Part shown: one piece after another, positions 7,650 to 15,313 of the stretch
Layout of the letters: each line of letters starts with the position of its first letter
How positions within the stretch are numbered: position 1 is the stretch's first letter
Source: Gemmatimonadota bacterium
Lineage (GTDB): Bacteria > Gemmatimonadota > Gemmatimonadetes > Gemmatimonadales > GWC2-71-9
Assembly (NCBI GenBank): GCA_016209985.1
Contig: JACQVB010000028.1
Coordinates: 1 to 34,886 of the forward strand
Length of the DNA: 34,886 nucleotides
Direction of reading: 5' to 3'
The notes under the pieces: generated by a model
Seen by the model: the letters and a program-made list of their open reading frames with translations, nothing else
Database searches by the model: none
Told to the model about the DNA's origin: nothing
Program-made: the position numbers and the translations under genes

Positions 7650-8629
7650 GCGCCGTCGCTCCCATTGCGGCTCCCACCCCGGTCGCGACCGCGCGGTTTG
7701 CCCGGGCCTACGTCGTCACGATGCGTCCGTACCTGCTGTTCGTGTCGGGCATCACCGGTCTTGCCGGAGTTTCCCTCGGTCCGGACATCGGGTTGGCGAA
7801 GACCCTCATTCTCGCTCTGGCGTTTTTTCTGTCGTATGGGTTCGGGCAGGCGCTGACCGACTGTTTTCAGCTCGACACCGACGCGCTCTCCTCGCCTTAC
7901 CGCCCAATGGTCCAGGGGGCCATCCGGCGGCGCGACGTTCTGATCGTCAGTCTGACGGGGCTCGCCTTCTGCGGCACGGTGGTGGTGGCGTTCTCGCGGG
8001 CCAACCTTTTCCTGGCAGCGCTCACGGTGATCGGACTGGCGACCTACACCCCATTCAAACGTCGCTGGTGGGGTGGGCCTATCTATAACGCCTGGATCGT
8101 GGCGCTGCTCGTGCCCATGGGCTACCTGGCGGCCGCGGGGACACTGGACCTGCAAGCTGTGGACCGACTCACCTGGTGGAAGATCGTTGGAACCATTCTC
8201 ACGACATTCTGGGCCTATGCCAACTTCGTCCTGTCGGGATACTTCAAGGATGTCTCGGCGGACCGCACGACCGGATACCACACTTTGCCGGTACGGTTCG
8301 GCTGGCGGTGGTCGGCGGCGGTCAGTCACGCATTCGCGGCGCTCAGTGTGGTGAGTTGCACGTGGACCATCGCGCTGGCCGACTCCTGGACCGCATTGCC
8401 GTTCCTCGGCGCTGGAATCTTTGCCACGGCACTCGGGCAGATCCGCCTTCAGGCAGTGCGCCGGGAACGGGAAGCGCATCGCGCCATTGCACCCGTCGTG
8501 CACGGGTTCGTCCTTCTGGAGAGCGCCATCGCCGCGGCGTTCAGACCGGAGTGGACGCTGATCCTGGTTGCTTTCTACACGGTCTTCTGCCTGGTGATGG
8601 AGCACCGTCCATCCGAGGCGCAGATCTGA
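7646..8629 (+). CDS. UbiA superfamily prenyltransferase
   Basis: Integral membrane protein of 327 residues with about 8-9 TM segments. UbiA enzymes transfer a polyprenyl group from its diphosphate to an acceptor. The first Asp-rich motif is TDCFQLDTDALSSPYRP, which aligns with the NDxxDxxxDAxxxPYRP of the chlorophyll synthase/DGGGP synthase group, except that the first Asn is Thr and the third motif residue Asp is Gln. The second motif is KDVSADRTTGYHTLPVRFG, with DxxxD intact. The start ATG 7646 overlaps the upstream stop (ATGA). A longer frame from 7553 lies inside the upstream gene and is rejected. The stop overlaps the lipid kinase start by 1 nt (TGATG). The acceptor is unknown. The neighbours suggest a glycerol or other lipid head rather than chlorophyll. 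Confidence 0.87.
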   Translation: MSAVAPIAAPTPVATARFARAYVVTMRPYLLFVSGITGLAGVSLGPDIGLAKTLILALAFFLSYGFGQALTDCFQLDTDALSSPYRPMVQGAIRRRDVLIVSLTGLAFCGTVVVAFSRANLFLAALTVIGLATYTPFKRRWWGGPIYNAWIVALLVPMGYLAAAGTLDLQAVDRLTWWKIVGTILTTFWAYANFVLSGYFKDVSADRTTGYHTLPVRFGWRWSAAVSHAFAALSVVSCTWTIALADSWTALPFLGAGIFATALGQIRLQAVRREREAHRAIAPVVHGFVLLESAIAAAFRPEWTLILVAFYTVFCLVMEHRPSEAQI

Positions 8630-9558
8630 TGCTGGTCCTCTTGAATCCGCGCGCCGGCGGTGGCGCCGCATCCACCCGGTTCAACTCCATCGCGTCCCAC
8701 CTGAGCGACCTGATCGGACCATATGCGGTGCGCTCCTGCGGAGGTCCGGATGCCCTGCTTCGAGAGATAGCAGAGGCGCTGGCCGCGGGTGAGCGATCGT
8801 TTGTCGCGGCGGGTGGGGACGGTACGGTAAATCACGTGGTCAACAGTCTGATGAATGTGACCGCACCCGCCCTTCGTGCTACGGTCAAGCTGGGCGCTAT
8901 CGGGTTGGGCTCCAGCAATGATTTTCACAAACCGATTCAGCAGGATCACCGGTGGGCCGGCCTGCCGTACCAGCTGGGGTTTTCATCCGCGACGCCGCAC
9001 GACGTCGGCGTGGCCAGCTACGAGAGTCCGGACGGGTGCATCCAGCGGCGACATTGGTTGATCAACGCTAGTGCGGGAGTCACGGCAGAGGGGAACCTGC
9101 TCTTCAATCAACCGGATGCCATCCTGCGGCGCTTCAGGCGACGCTCGTCCGGTCTGGCAATGGCGTACGCTGCCGTCCGGGCGATCCTCCGGCATCGACC
9201 CCGCTTCATGACGATCACCACAGACGATGGACCTTCGCTCCAGCTCCCGGTCACCAATCTGAGCATCGTCAAGAATCCACATTTCACGGGATCGCTGCGC
9301 TATCCCACGCCTCACGAGCCCGACAGTGGCCGGTTCTTCGTCCATCTGCTCGAGGGAGCCCGGCTCTGCCGGCGGATGCGTGCGCTGGGTGGTCTGGCTC
9401 GCGGGCGATTTCACGGACCGGGTATCCACACCTGGCCGGCTCGCCGGGTCTCCGTAATGACCGAAGAGCCATTCCCGCTGGAGACCGACGGCGAGATCAT
9501 GATGGCCAGAAGCGCGTCCTTCACGCTCATCCCGCGGGCGCTGCAGGTGTGCCAATGA
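8629..9558 (+). CDS. Diacylglycerol/sphingosine kinase-like lipid kinase (DagK/YegS family)
   Basis: Protein of 309 residues. It begins with the family's NPRAGGG motif (residues 6-12) and has the ATP-binding GGDGT at 62-66 followed by VNHVVNSL. It then has LGSSNDFHKP, equivalent to the GTxNDFAR element. The C-terminal beta-rich domain ends with PFPLETDGE, matching the family's conserved xQxDGE element. The expected reaction is ATP-dependent phosphorylation of a lipid hydroxyl at the inner leaflet. ATG 8629 shares one base with the UbiA stop, and the gene overlaps the next one by 4 bp. The operon position suggests that it acts on the UbiA product or its lipid acceptor, which is inference. Confidence 0.9.
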   Translation: MLVLLNPRAGGGAASTRFNSIASHLSDLIGPYAVRSCGGPDALLREIAEALAAGERSFVAAGGDGTVNHVVNSLMNVTAPALRATVKLGAIGLGSSNDFHKPIQQDHRWAGLPYQLGFSSATPHDVGVASYESPDGCIQRRHWLINASAGVTAEGNLLFNQPDAILRRFRRRSSGLAMAYAAVRAILRHRPRFMTITTDDGPSLQLPVTNLSIVKNPHFTGSLRYPTPHEPDSGRFFVHLLEGARLCRRMRALGGLARGRFHGPGIHTWPARRVSVMTEEPFPLETDGEIMMARSASFTLIPRALQVCQ

Positions 9559-10718
9559 CTGCGGCGATGTTGCCCCGTGAGGTGGCGTTGATCGAGCGTC
9601 TGGCGGCCGGCTTTGCCCGTTCGGGCCTCCAGCTGAACGGCCGTCATCAGAGCGATGCGGAGCTGATTTCGCTGCCCGGCGGAGCCGTGCTCGCCCTCAC
9701 CACCGACTCGATCGTGGAGGAGATCGAGACCGGACTGTACCAGGATCCGTTCCTGATCGGCTGGATGACGGTGACGGTAAACGCGAGTGATCTGGCGGCA
9801 GTGGGGGCGGCTCCCCTCGGAATTCTGCTGAATCAGACGCTTACGCATGATACGGACGCGGATTTCCTTGCACGGATGCAGCAGGGCGTGGCCGCGGCCT
9901 GCGCCGCCTGCACGCTGCCGGTGCTCGGTGGAGACACCAACGTGGGTTCACGTCTTCAAGTGGGAGCGTCCGCCGTCGGCCTGATCCAGGAGGGCCGCCC
10001 GGTCACGCGGCTCGGCGCGCGGCCCGGCGACCACCTGTTCGCCTCCGGCCGGCTGGGATCGGGGGGCGGCTACGCCCTGGCCCGGATGGAACCGCTAGGG
10101 ATGCTCTGCCCGAGTCGCGCGGCGGGTCCCGGAGGACGCGTCAGTGAGCCGTACCCCGAGTTACCAGCCTCCCCAACTCGCCAACTGCAGCGGACGACGG
10201 GACCCACCGCGCCACTTGTGCAGAGGTTTCCTGGAGGCGTTTCTGCCGTTCCCTTTCGGCCCCAGGCACGCTTGCGCGAAGGTCAGATTCTTCGGTGTTA
10301 CGCCAGCGCCTGCATGGACACGAGCGACGGTGTGATCCCTACGCTGGACGAGCTGGGTCGTCTGAACCAGGTGGGTTTCACGCTCGACCCTGACGCCGCG
10401 TTCGATCCGGCGGCCTTGGCACTCGTCTGCGAGGCGAACCTGCCGGCTTGGGCTTTGCTTGCCGGGCCGCACGGCGAATTCGAGCTGCTGTTCACCGTTC
10501 CGCCGGATCGGCTGGGTGGCTTCGAGCAGGCCGCCGCGGCCGCACACTGGACGCCGGTGCCGCTGGGGCGCGTGCTGCAGGACCCCGGTCTCCTGCTGCG
10601 AGATCAGGGCAGATGGAAGTGGATCGATACTCGCCGAGTGAGAGACCTCTTTAGCGACGTGGGAGGCGACGTCACCCGCTACCTCGCCGGGTTGTTGGCA
10701 ATCAGTAATACCAATTGA
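9555..10718 (+). CDS. ThiL/PurM-like ATP-binding enzyme with internal insertion
   Basis: Protein of 387 residues of the AIR synthase-related superfamily (ThiL, PurM, SelD, HypE). The N-terminal half has TTDSIVEE, VNASDLAAVGAAP and LGGDTNVGS, like the metal- and ATP-binding loops of thiamine-monophosphate kinase. The second half has the DTSDG element (MDTSDGVIPTLDEL). Between them, at roughly residues 180-225, sits a Pro/Arg-rich low-complexity stretch absent from ThiL, encoded by about 10100-10250. ThiL is usually ~320 residues. ATG 9555 overlaps the kinase stop (ATGA). A true ThiL would be expected near thiamine genes, and none are here. A kinase or phosphate-transfer role in the lipid pathway is therefore a better guess. 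Its 3' end overlaps the convergent barrel gene by 17 bp. Confidence 0.8.
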   Translation: MTAAMLPREVALIERLAAGFARSGLQLNGRHQSDAELISLPGGAVLALTTDSIVEEIETGLYQDPFLIGWMTVTVNASDLAAVGAAPLGILLNQTLTHDTDADFLARMQQGVAAACAACTLPVLGGDTNVGSRLQVGASAVGLIQEGRPVTRLGARPGDHLFASGRLGSGGGYALARMEPLGMLCPSRAAGPGGRVSEPYPELPASPTRQLQRTTGPTAPLVQRFPGGVSAVPFRPQARLREGQILRCYASACMDTSDGVIPTLDELGRLNQVGFTLDPDAAFDPAALALVCEANLPAWALLAGPHGEFELLFTVPPDRLGGFEQAAAAAHWTPVPLGRVLQDPGLLLRDQGRWKWIDTRRVRDLFSDVGGDVTRYLAGLLAISNTN

Positions 10719-11868
10719 GAGCCGCAGAGATGTTGGTGTCCCACCGGGGAGCGAGCAAGGGCTCCCTGGTGCTGTTTCCGGTAAAGACGCGCCCTTCGAG
10801 GCCCAAGGACAGCGATGACGAGAGCCGACGGCTGGCCTGAGCCGATACCATCACGTTCCCGGTCACACGATCAACGATCACTCCACTGGCAACCTGCCCA
10901 TCCTGATACAGCAGCCTGGTTCCCAGAAACAGATCATGCTCCAGCGAGGTCGTGGCTAGCGGCCCGCGGGTATCGTGCAGGTATTCCGCGAAGAAGCTCA
11001 GGTAATCAGCCACCACGTATTCGATCCCGGCCGCCAGGGCCTGATGCGCGCCCAACTTCCGACGGTCATTCACCAGCTCCAGTTTCCACAACACCGGCCC
11101 GCGGGTCCACTGGAGATCGAGGCTCGCGCGACTGCCAAGCTCATAGCGAGGGATCAGAACAGCGGCCCCGGCGGCGGCGGTCTCGAGGGAGAAGACCGGA
11201 TCCCGCTCGGTACCGCGGAAGTAACCGGCGGCGATGTCCAACGGTCCCCGGGAGATCGCCCACCGGGCCGCCCAGTCCACATGTCTCTGCGCCTGCGGTG
11301 AGTCGAAGGTCGAGGTCGCGGCGGTGGGGTTCGGTGACCACAACCTTCCCGCTCGACCGCGAAAGGGTCTGGTTCGAAAGCCGGGGAGAAGGTAGACGTC
11401 GAACGTGCCCCACCATCCTTGGAGTGCCGCGTTCACCATCGGCTGGCCGAGCTTGATGTCGCCTTCGGCACCGGCGCCGGTGACGCGCTGGTTGATCACG
11501 TCGACCACGTGGGCAGCTTCGGTCACGCCCCAGGTGACTTCCCCCACGCCGGCGCGCACCGCAACATGCTCGCTTCCGAAGCGCCAGCTCAGATCGTCGA
11601 TGTCGAACAGCGTCTGGGATCCATCGGCGGGGTTGACCTCCAGCGACGCAGCCAGGGACACCTGTTGCGCGCCGTGCTGCCATTGGAGTTTCCAGCGAGC
11701 GCTCCCAAAAACCGTCGGTTCGTGCGCACCACCGGGACCGCCGGCGGGTCTCTGCGCAAAGACGCGTTCCCGCACCCGGAGCTGACCGGCCCACTGCGCG
11801 ACGGCCGGCGCATGAAACGTGGCCAGCAGCAGCGGTAGCAGACTCAGCGTGCACCAAAGCCGGGACAT
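10702..11868 (-). CDS. Outer-membrane beta-barrel protein
   Basis: Protein of 388 residues with a Sec signal peptide (residues 1-25, LLPLLLATFHAPAVAQ), then alternating polar and hydrophobic strands rich in Trp and Tyr. It ends NISAALNWYY, an aromatic C-terminus expected of BAM-inserted barrels. It resembles the DUF1302-type proteins found beside RND/MMPL and LolA-like genes, but I cannot confirm the family. ATG 11868 is 3 nt after the stop of the LolA-like gene, so it is the last gene of the RND operon. It probably receives or presents the lipid carried by the other two proteins, which is inference. The 3' end overlaps the convergent ThiL-like gene. Confidence 0.83.
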   Translation of the reverse strand: MSRLWCTLSLLPLLLATFHAPAVAQWAGQLRVRERVFAQRPAGGPGGAHEPTVFGSARWKLQWQHGAQQVSLAASLEVNPADGSQTLFDIDDLSWRFGSEHVAVRAGVGEVTWGVTEAAHVVDVINQRVTGAGAEGDIKLGQPMVNAALQGWWGTFDVYLLPGFRTRPFRGRAGRLWSPNPTAATSTFDSPQAQRHVDWAARWAISRGPLDIAAGYFRGTERDPVFSLETAAAGAAVLIPRYELGSRASLDLQWTRGPVLWKLELVNDRRKLGAHQALAAGIEYVVADYLSFFAEYLHDTRGPLATTSLEHDLFLGTRLLYQDGQVASGVIVDRVTGNVMVSAQASRRLSSSLSLGLEGRVFTGNSTREPLLAPRWDTNISAALNWYY

Positions 11869-11871
11869 GCG

Positions 11872-12672
11872 CTATTGGCTGCGGGCCAGGACCGCCGGAT
11901 CGAAGTCACGCTCCGCCAGACCCATCCTGAACCGGTAATCGCGCCACTCGATGACCGTGGTCGCGCCGGTTCGGTGGTTCACCATCCGCAGCTCGTCAGG
12001 GCGCCAGTACCGCTCGCCGTAGAGCCGGTAGCCCACGAATCGCAACGTCTTCAGGGGCTGGTCATTCCGATCGAAAAAGTCGATCCGCAACAGCCGGTGA
12101 TGATCCCGGTCGATCCATACGACCTGCCGCCCATACTGCGAAGCTGGATCGAGCGCGAGGCGCTCCACCCGCCAGGCGGCCACGCCTTCCAGGCTGTCCT
12201 CGCCGATCCATCGGTGGCGATAGCGACCGACGTCCGGCAGCGCGATGTCTTCATAGGAGAATTCCGTCCCCATGAATGAGCCGGAGCGACTATGTGAGGC
12301 GATCCGTTTCACCCGATTCATGGCGGGGAGATAGAGCCACTGCTCGTCTTCCGCTCCCGGACGCGTGACCGTCAATAGTGCGGTCCCCCGCACATCCCGA
12401 GGCTCCTCGAACACCACCAGGGTCCGCTCGCCTCCACCCCTCGGCTCGATACTGCGCCATCGCACCGACCGCCGGCGCTCCTCGTCTCGACCATTACCCA
12501 CGATGATCGTGAGCCGGGCGGTAGCGTCGCCGTAGCCGGTCAGTTGGCGATACGCATCTGCCGCGAGCTGTCTGCCCCGCTCATCATCCGGGCTCTGACC
12601 GGCACTGACGGTCACCACGCACGCCAGCATGAGCCCGGCAACCATTGCGCTCCTCATCCAGTTGTATGTCAT
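11872..12672 (-). CDS. LolA-like periplasmic outer-membrane lipoprotein-sorting protein
   Basis: Exported protein of 266 residues with a signal peptide at residues ~1-26 (MRSAMVAGLMLACVVTVSAG). The body has the fold signature of the 'outer membrane lipoprotein-sorting protein' family: WLYLPAMNRVKRI, SFMGTEFSYEDI, and repeated beta strands such as RIDFFDRNDQPLKTL. Family members are half-open barrels that shuttle hydrophobic cargo and are commonly encoded next to MMPL/RND permeases. ATG 12672 overlaps the RND stop by 4 bp (ATGA), so coupling to the transporter is strong. It is the likely periplasmic lipid carrier between the RND pump and the barrel protein. Confidence 0.88.
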   Translation of the reverse strand: MTYNWMRSAMVAGLMLACVVTVSAGQSPDDERGRQLAADAYRQLTGYGDATARLTIIVGNGRDEERRRSVRWRSIEPRGGGERTLVVFEEPRDVRGTALLTVTRPGAEDEQWLYLPAMNRVKRIASHSRSGSFMGTEFSYEDIALPDVGRYRHRWIGEDSLEGVAAWRVERLALDPASQYGRQVVWIDRDHHRLLRIDFFDRNDQPLKTLRFVGYRLYGERYWRPDELRMVNHRTGATTVIEWRDYRFRMGLAERDFDPAVLARSQ

Positions 12673-14993
12673 GCGACTTTCTCCGCGACAAGTGGAGCCG
12701 TGAGAGCCGGCCGCCGGCGCCACGCCAGTGCAAGCAAGGCCGGCAACAGAAACAGATCGGCTGCCAGTGCAGCCACCGCGCTGATCACGGTCATCGCTCC
12801 GATGAGGAAGAGCACCTGGAAGTGGGAGATCAACAGCACGGCGAACCCCGCGATGACCACCACTGAGGTCAGCACCATCGCCCGACCGGCTGCCTTGAGG
12901 CTGGCCTCCAAAGCCGCCTCGGGTGTCGCTGCCGATCTCGCTACTTCCAGAAACCGGCTCAAGAGATGAATGGTGTTGTCCACCGCCATTCCATACGCGA
13001 TGGAGAAGACTAGGATGGTGGACGGCTTGAGATCGAATCCACCGATTCTCATGGCGCCCAGCAGCACCAGCAGGGGAAACACATTCGGCACCACCGCGAG
13101 GAGTCCGACCCGGACGGACCGGAACATCTGCATCATCACCACGCTGATCAGAACGATGTCCAGCAGGACCGATGGCCCGAGGTTGGCCAGCAGCCGCGCG
13201 GTAAAGCTTTGAATCATGACCGGGGTGCCCGTGACCGTTGCCTCGACGCCGGACAGGGAATGGCTCTTGACGTAGCTCTCCATTCGCTCGAGGAACGGCT
13301 GCAGAACCACCGACCCGGTATCCCGAATCGCCACGATCACCTGCGCTTCGCCCTGGTCCTGCCGGTAGAGAGCGTGGACCACCGCGGGATCGCTCATCTC
13401 GGCCATCAGCACGAGCTCCGCCGCTTCCTGTTTCGTCGCCGGCAGTTCGTGGGTGGACGAGCTGCCGATTACCGACGATCGGATCGGCGTGAGCAGATCC
13501 GGCAGGGCAACCGTCTTCTGAACGATCGGTTCCCGCTCGGCGACCCGCCGGAACTCCTGCATCCAGGCAAGCACGGCGGGGTCGTGGAGCGGTCGCTCGC
13601 CGGTCTGGCGCAGGTGCACTGACAACTGGAAGAGCGCGAACCCGTGCCGCTCGATCCAGCGGATGTCGCGCATCACCGGGGTTTCTTTCTTGATGTCGTC
13701 AATCAGCAGGGTGTTGATGCGGAGGCCGCTGCCCAGGGCGATGGCGACCAGGCTTGCCGCCCCGAAGAGTCCGAACGTTTGCCAGCGTCCCATGCGTACT
13801 CGGCGGGCGGCCGGTCCGATGACCTTCCCCAGCCAGACTGCTTCCAGGCCGCGGTCATCGAAGGTGCGACGGCGAGTCAGGCTCAACAGGGCGGGTAGCA
13901 GTGTCATGCTGAACCCGTAGGTGAGCATGATGGCCACCGCGGTGTAGACCCCGAAGTCCACCACGATCCCGATGCGGGTGGTAGCCAGCCCACCGAAGCC
14001 GATGGCGCTGGTAAGCGAGGTGTAGAAACAGGGCACGGCGAGAGAAGAAAACGTCGTCGCCACGGCGCTCGGGATGCTGGCGGTTCCGCGCAATCGTCCC
14101 CGGAACTCCGCGACGAGGTGCACGTTGTCGCACATCCCGATGACCAGGACGACCACCGGGATGAAGCTGGTCAGCAGGCTGATGGGTTTGCCCAGGAATC
14201 CCATGAGGCCGAGCGTGCAGAGGTAGGCCGGCGCGATGGAGGAAATCATCAGCAGGACCTGGGTGGGATTGCGCAAGAAGTACAGCAGCACCAGCGCCGC
14301 CACCATCACGGCGGCGCCAGCCAGAAACCGCAGGTCCGCGGCCAGGAGCTTGGGCGCGCGCGATCGGGCCACCGGAAGGCCACCCAGCACCAGTTCGGCC
14401 TCATTGATTCCGAGGCCGGCGATGCCGCGAGTGAGTGACTCCTCCACTGCCCGACGACCGGCATCGTGGTTCTGGCTTGGTTCGATGTAGCCGTGGATAG
14501 CGAACACGGTTTGCGAGCTGTCCCACAGAAAGCCTTGGAGCAAGGGATCGTGACGGTGGCGCGTCAGGGCGGCTGCCAGGTCGCGGTCATCCTTCTCCGG
14601 ATCCATCAACAGTTGCAGCGATAGGTCATCGGCTCGGTCGCCGCTTGCCTGCTCGGCTATCTGCGCATTTCCGATCCAGCGGATGTCGTGCAGGCCTGCC
14701 CGCTCGAACAGCGCCGCCGCCCGCTCCATGTCCCGGTACATCGCTTGTCCCGGCGACCGCTGGTCTTTCCAGAAGAGGGTGAATTGAGCGTCCTCGTTCG
14801 GAAAGGAGCGCCGATACCGCTCGAACGCTTCTCGTTCAGGGCCTGAAGGCAGAAAGAATTGTTCGACGCCGTAATCGACCCGCGTGTGACGCGCGCCGAT
14901 GGCGGCGACGCCCACGAGCACCACGCTGGCCAGCAGCACCCGCCATGGGTGCGCGACGATGCGATGGAAGTAGATGGCGATCCGGTCGTTCAT
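12669..14993 (-). CDS. RND/MMPL family lipid transporter (HpnN-like topology)
   Basis: Inner-membrane protein of 774 residues with two repeats, each having one TM helix, a large periplasmic loop and five TM helices. The core motifs of the two halves are GMCDNVHLVAEF and AYGMAVDNTIHLL, with the proton-relay-type Asp in each. MMPL/HpnN-type members move lipids such as hopanoids or mycolates. ATG 14993 gives MNDRIAIYFHRIVAHPWRV, a standard N-terminus. The open frame runs on to 15206, but that extension is Arg/Pro-rich and overlaps the small-protein gene, so it is rejected. No good ribosome binding site precedes ATG 14993. The gene sits in an operon with the LolA-like and barrel genes. A boxed site (15017-15034) lies 24 bp upstream. 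Confidence 0.9.
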   Translation of the reverse strand: MNDRIAIYFHRIVAHPWRVLLASVVLVGVAAIGARHTRVDYGVEQFFLPSGPEREAFERYRRSFPNEDAQFTLFWKDQRSPGQAMYRDMERAAALFERAGLHDIRWIGNAQIAEQASGDRADDLSLQLLMDPEKDDRDLAAALTRHRHDPLLQGFLWDSSQTVFAIHGYIEPSQNHDAGRRAVEESLTRGIAGLGINEAELVLGGLPVARSRAPKLLAADLRFLAGAAVMVAALVLLYFLRNPTQVLLMISSIAPAYLCTLGLMGFLGKPISLLTSFIPVVVLVIGMCDNVHLVAEFRGRLRGTASIPSAVATTFSSLAVPCFYTSLTSAIGFGGLATTRIGIVVDFGVYTAVAIMLTYGFSMTLLPALLSLTRRRTFDDRGLEAVWLGKVIGPAARRVRMGRWQTFGLFGAASLVAIALGSGLRINTLLIDDIKKETPVMRDIRWIERHGFALFQLSVHLRQTGERPLHDPAVLAWMQEFRRVAEREPIVQKTVALPDLLTPIRSSVIGSSSTHELPATKQEAAELVLMAEMSDPAVVHALYRQDQGEAQVIVAIRDTGSVVLQPFLERMESYVKSHSLSGVEATVTGTPVMIQSFTARLLANLGPSVLLDIVLISVVMMQMFRSVRVGLLAVVPNVFPLLVLLGAMRIGGFDLKPSTILVFSIAYGMAVDNTIHLLSRFLEVARSAATPEAALEASLKAAGRAMVLTSVVVIAGFAVLLISHFQVLFLIGAMTVISAVAALAADLFLLPALLALAWRRRPALTAPLVAEKVA

Positions 14994-15016
14994 ATGACGG
15001 TGAGCTTGGCCGCGCA

Positions 15017-15034
15017 CCGTCAAGCCGCCGTCAA
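15017..15034. promoter_or_regulatory. 11-bp-spaced CCGTCAA pair, site 2
   Basis: CCGTCAA at 15017-15023 and 15028-15034, 11 bp apart, 24 bp upstream of the RND start and overlapping the last codons of the small-protein gene. A weaker opposite-strand ATGACGG lies at 14994-15000. It could be an internal operator of the RND operon. Part of its conservation may be coding. Confidence 0.5.
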
Positions 15035-15220
15035 ACGTGGGGCGGCGTGTCTCGGCGAACGGACGCGCAGCCCTCCCTGCCGCTCCAGACGGGCGAGGGC
15101 GCTGCCCACCCGCGCCAGGATCGCGATGAACGTGATCAGCAACAACCAACCTGTGAGATGAACGAGCACCCGCTGCGTGAAACGCTGCAGGCGGTGGGTG
15201 CTGCAACTCGTCGACCTCAT
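15020..15220 (-). CDS. Small single-TM membrane protein upstream of RND operon
   Basis: A 66-residue protein with a basic N-terminus (MRSTSCSTHRLQRFTQR), one strong TM segment at about 18-39 (VLVHLTGWLLLITFIAILARVG) and a basic tail. ATG 15220 follows a near-perfect ribosome binding site, AGGAGGAGCGG. The frame stays open upstream to 15280, but that start has no such support. It ends 26 bp before the RND start, so it is probably the first gene of that operon. Possible roles are an accessory subunit of the RND transporter or a leader peptide. It matches no family I recognise. The TM segment and strong ribosome binding site favour a real gene. Confidence 0.6.
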   Translation of the reverse strand: MRSTSCSTHRLQRFTQRVLVHLTGWLLLITFIAILARVGSALARLERQGGLRVRSPRHAAPRLTAA

Positions 15221-15273
15221 CCGCTCCTCCTCGTGGACATTGCGATGGATCTCGCGAGGATGGTGCGTGCGTG

Positions 15274-15313
15274 GTGTCAAGCAGCCGTCAAACGTCTTGA
15301 CGCCTGCTTGCCG
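15274..15313. promoter_or_regulatory. Paired 11-bp-spaced boxes, site 3 (RND operon promoter)
   Basis: GTGTCAA at 15274-15280 and CCGTCAA at 15285-15291 (11 bp apart), followed by the inverse TTGACG at 15297-15302 and TTGCCG at 15308-15313 (11 bp apart). This is the same two-pair face-to-face layout as at 7103-7146, with a 5-bp instead of 9-bp centre. It lies 54 bp upstream of the small-protein start. Read on the minus strand, the proximal half-site is TTGACA, a consensus -35 hexamer, so the boxes may overlap the promoter. Confidence 0.68.

Noticed and set aside
8176-8628. N-terminal extension of the lipid kinase
   Set aside because: Shadow of the UbiA gene. The kinase family begins at LLNPRAGGG, which matches the ATG at 8629.
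7646-8629. UbiA protein as chlorophyll/bacteriochlorophyll synthase
   Set aside because: The PYRP motif is shared, but key motif residues differ and no photosynthesis genes are nearby.
9555-10718. True thiamine-monophosphate kinase (ThiL)
   Set aside because: Divergent loops, a 45-residue insertion and a lipid operon context without thiamine genes make this assignment unsafe.
14994-15206. N-terminal extension of the RND protein
   Set aside because: Arg/Pro-rich sequence with no signal, overlapping the small TM gene. MNDRIAIYFHRIV at 14993 is a standard RND N-terminus.
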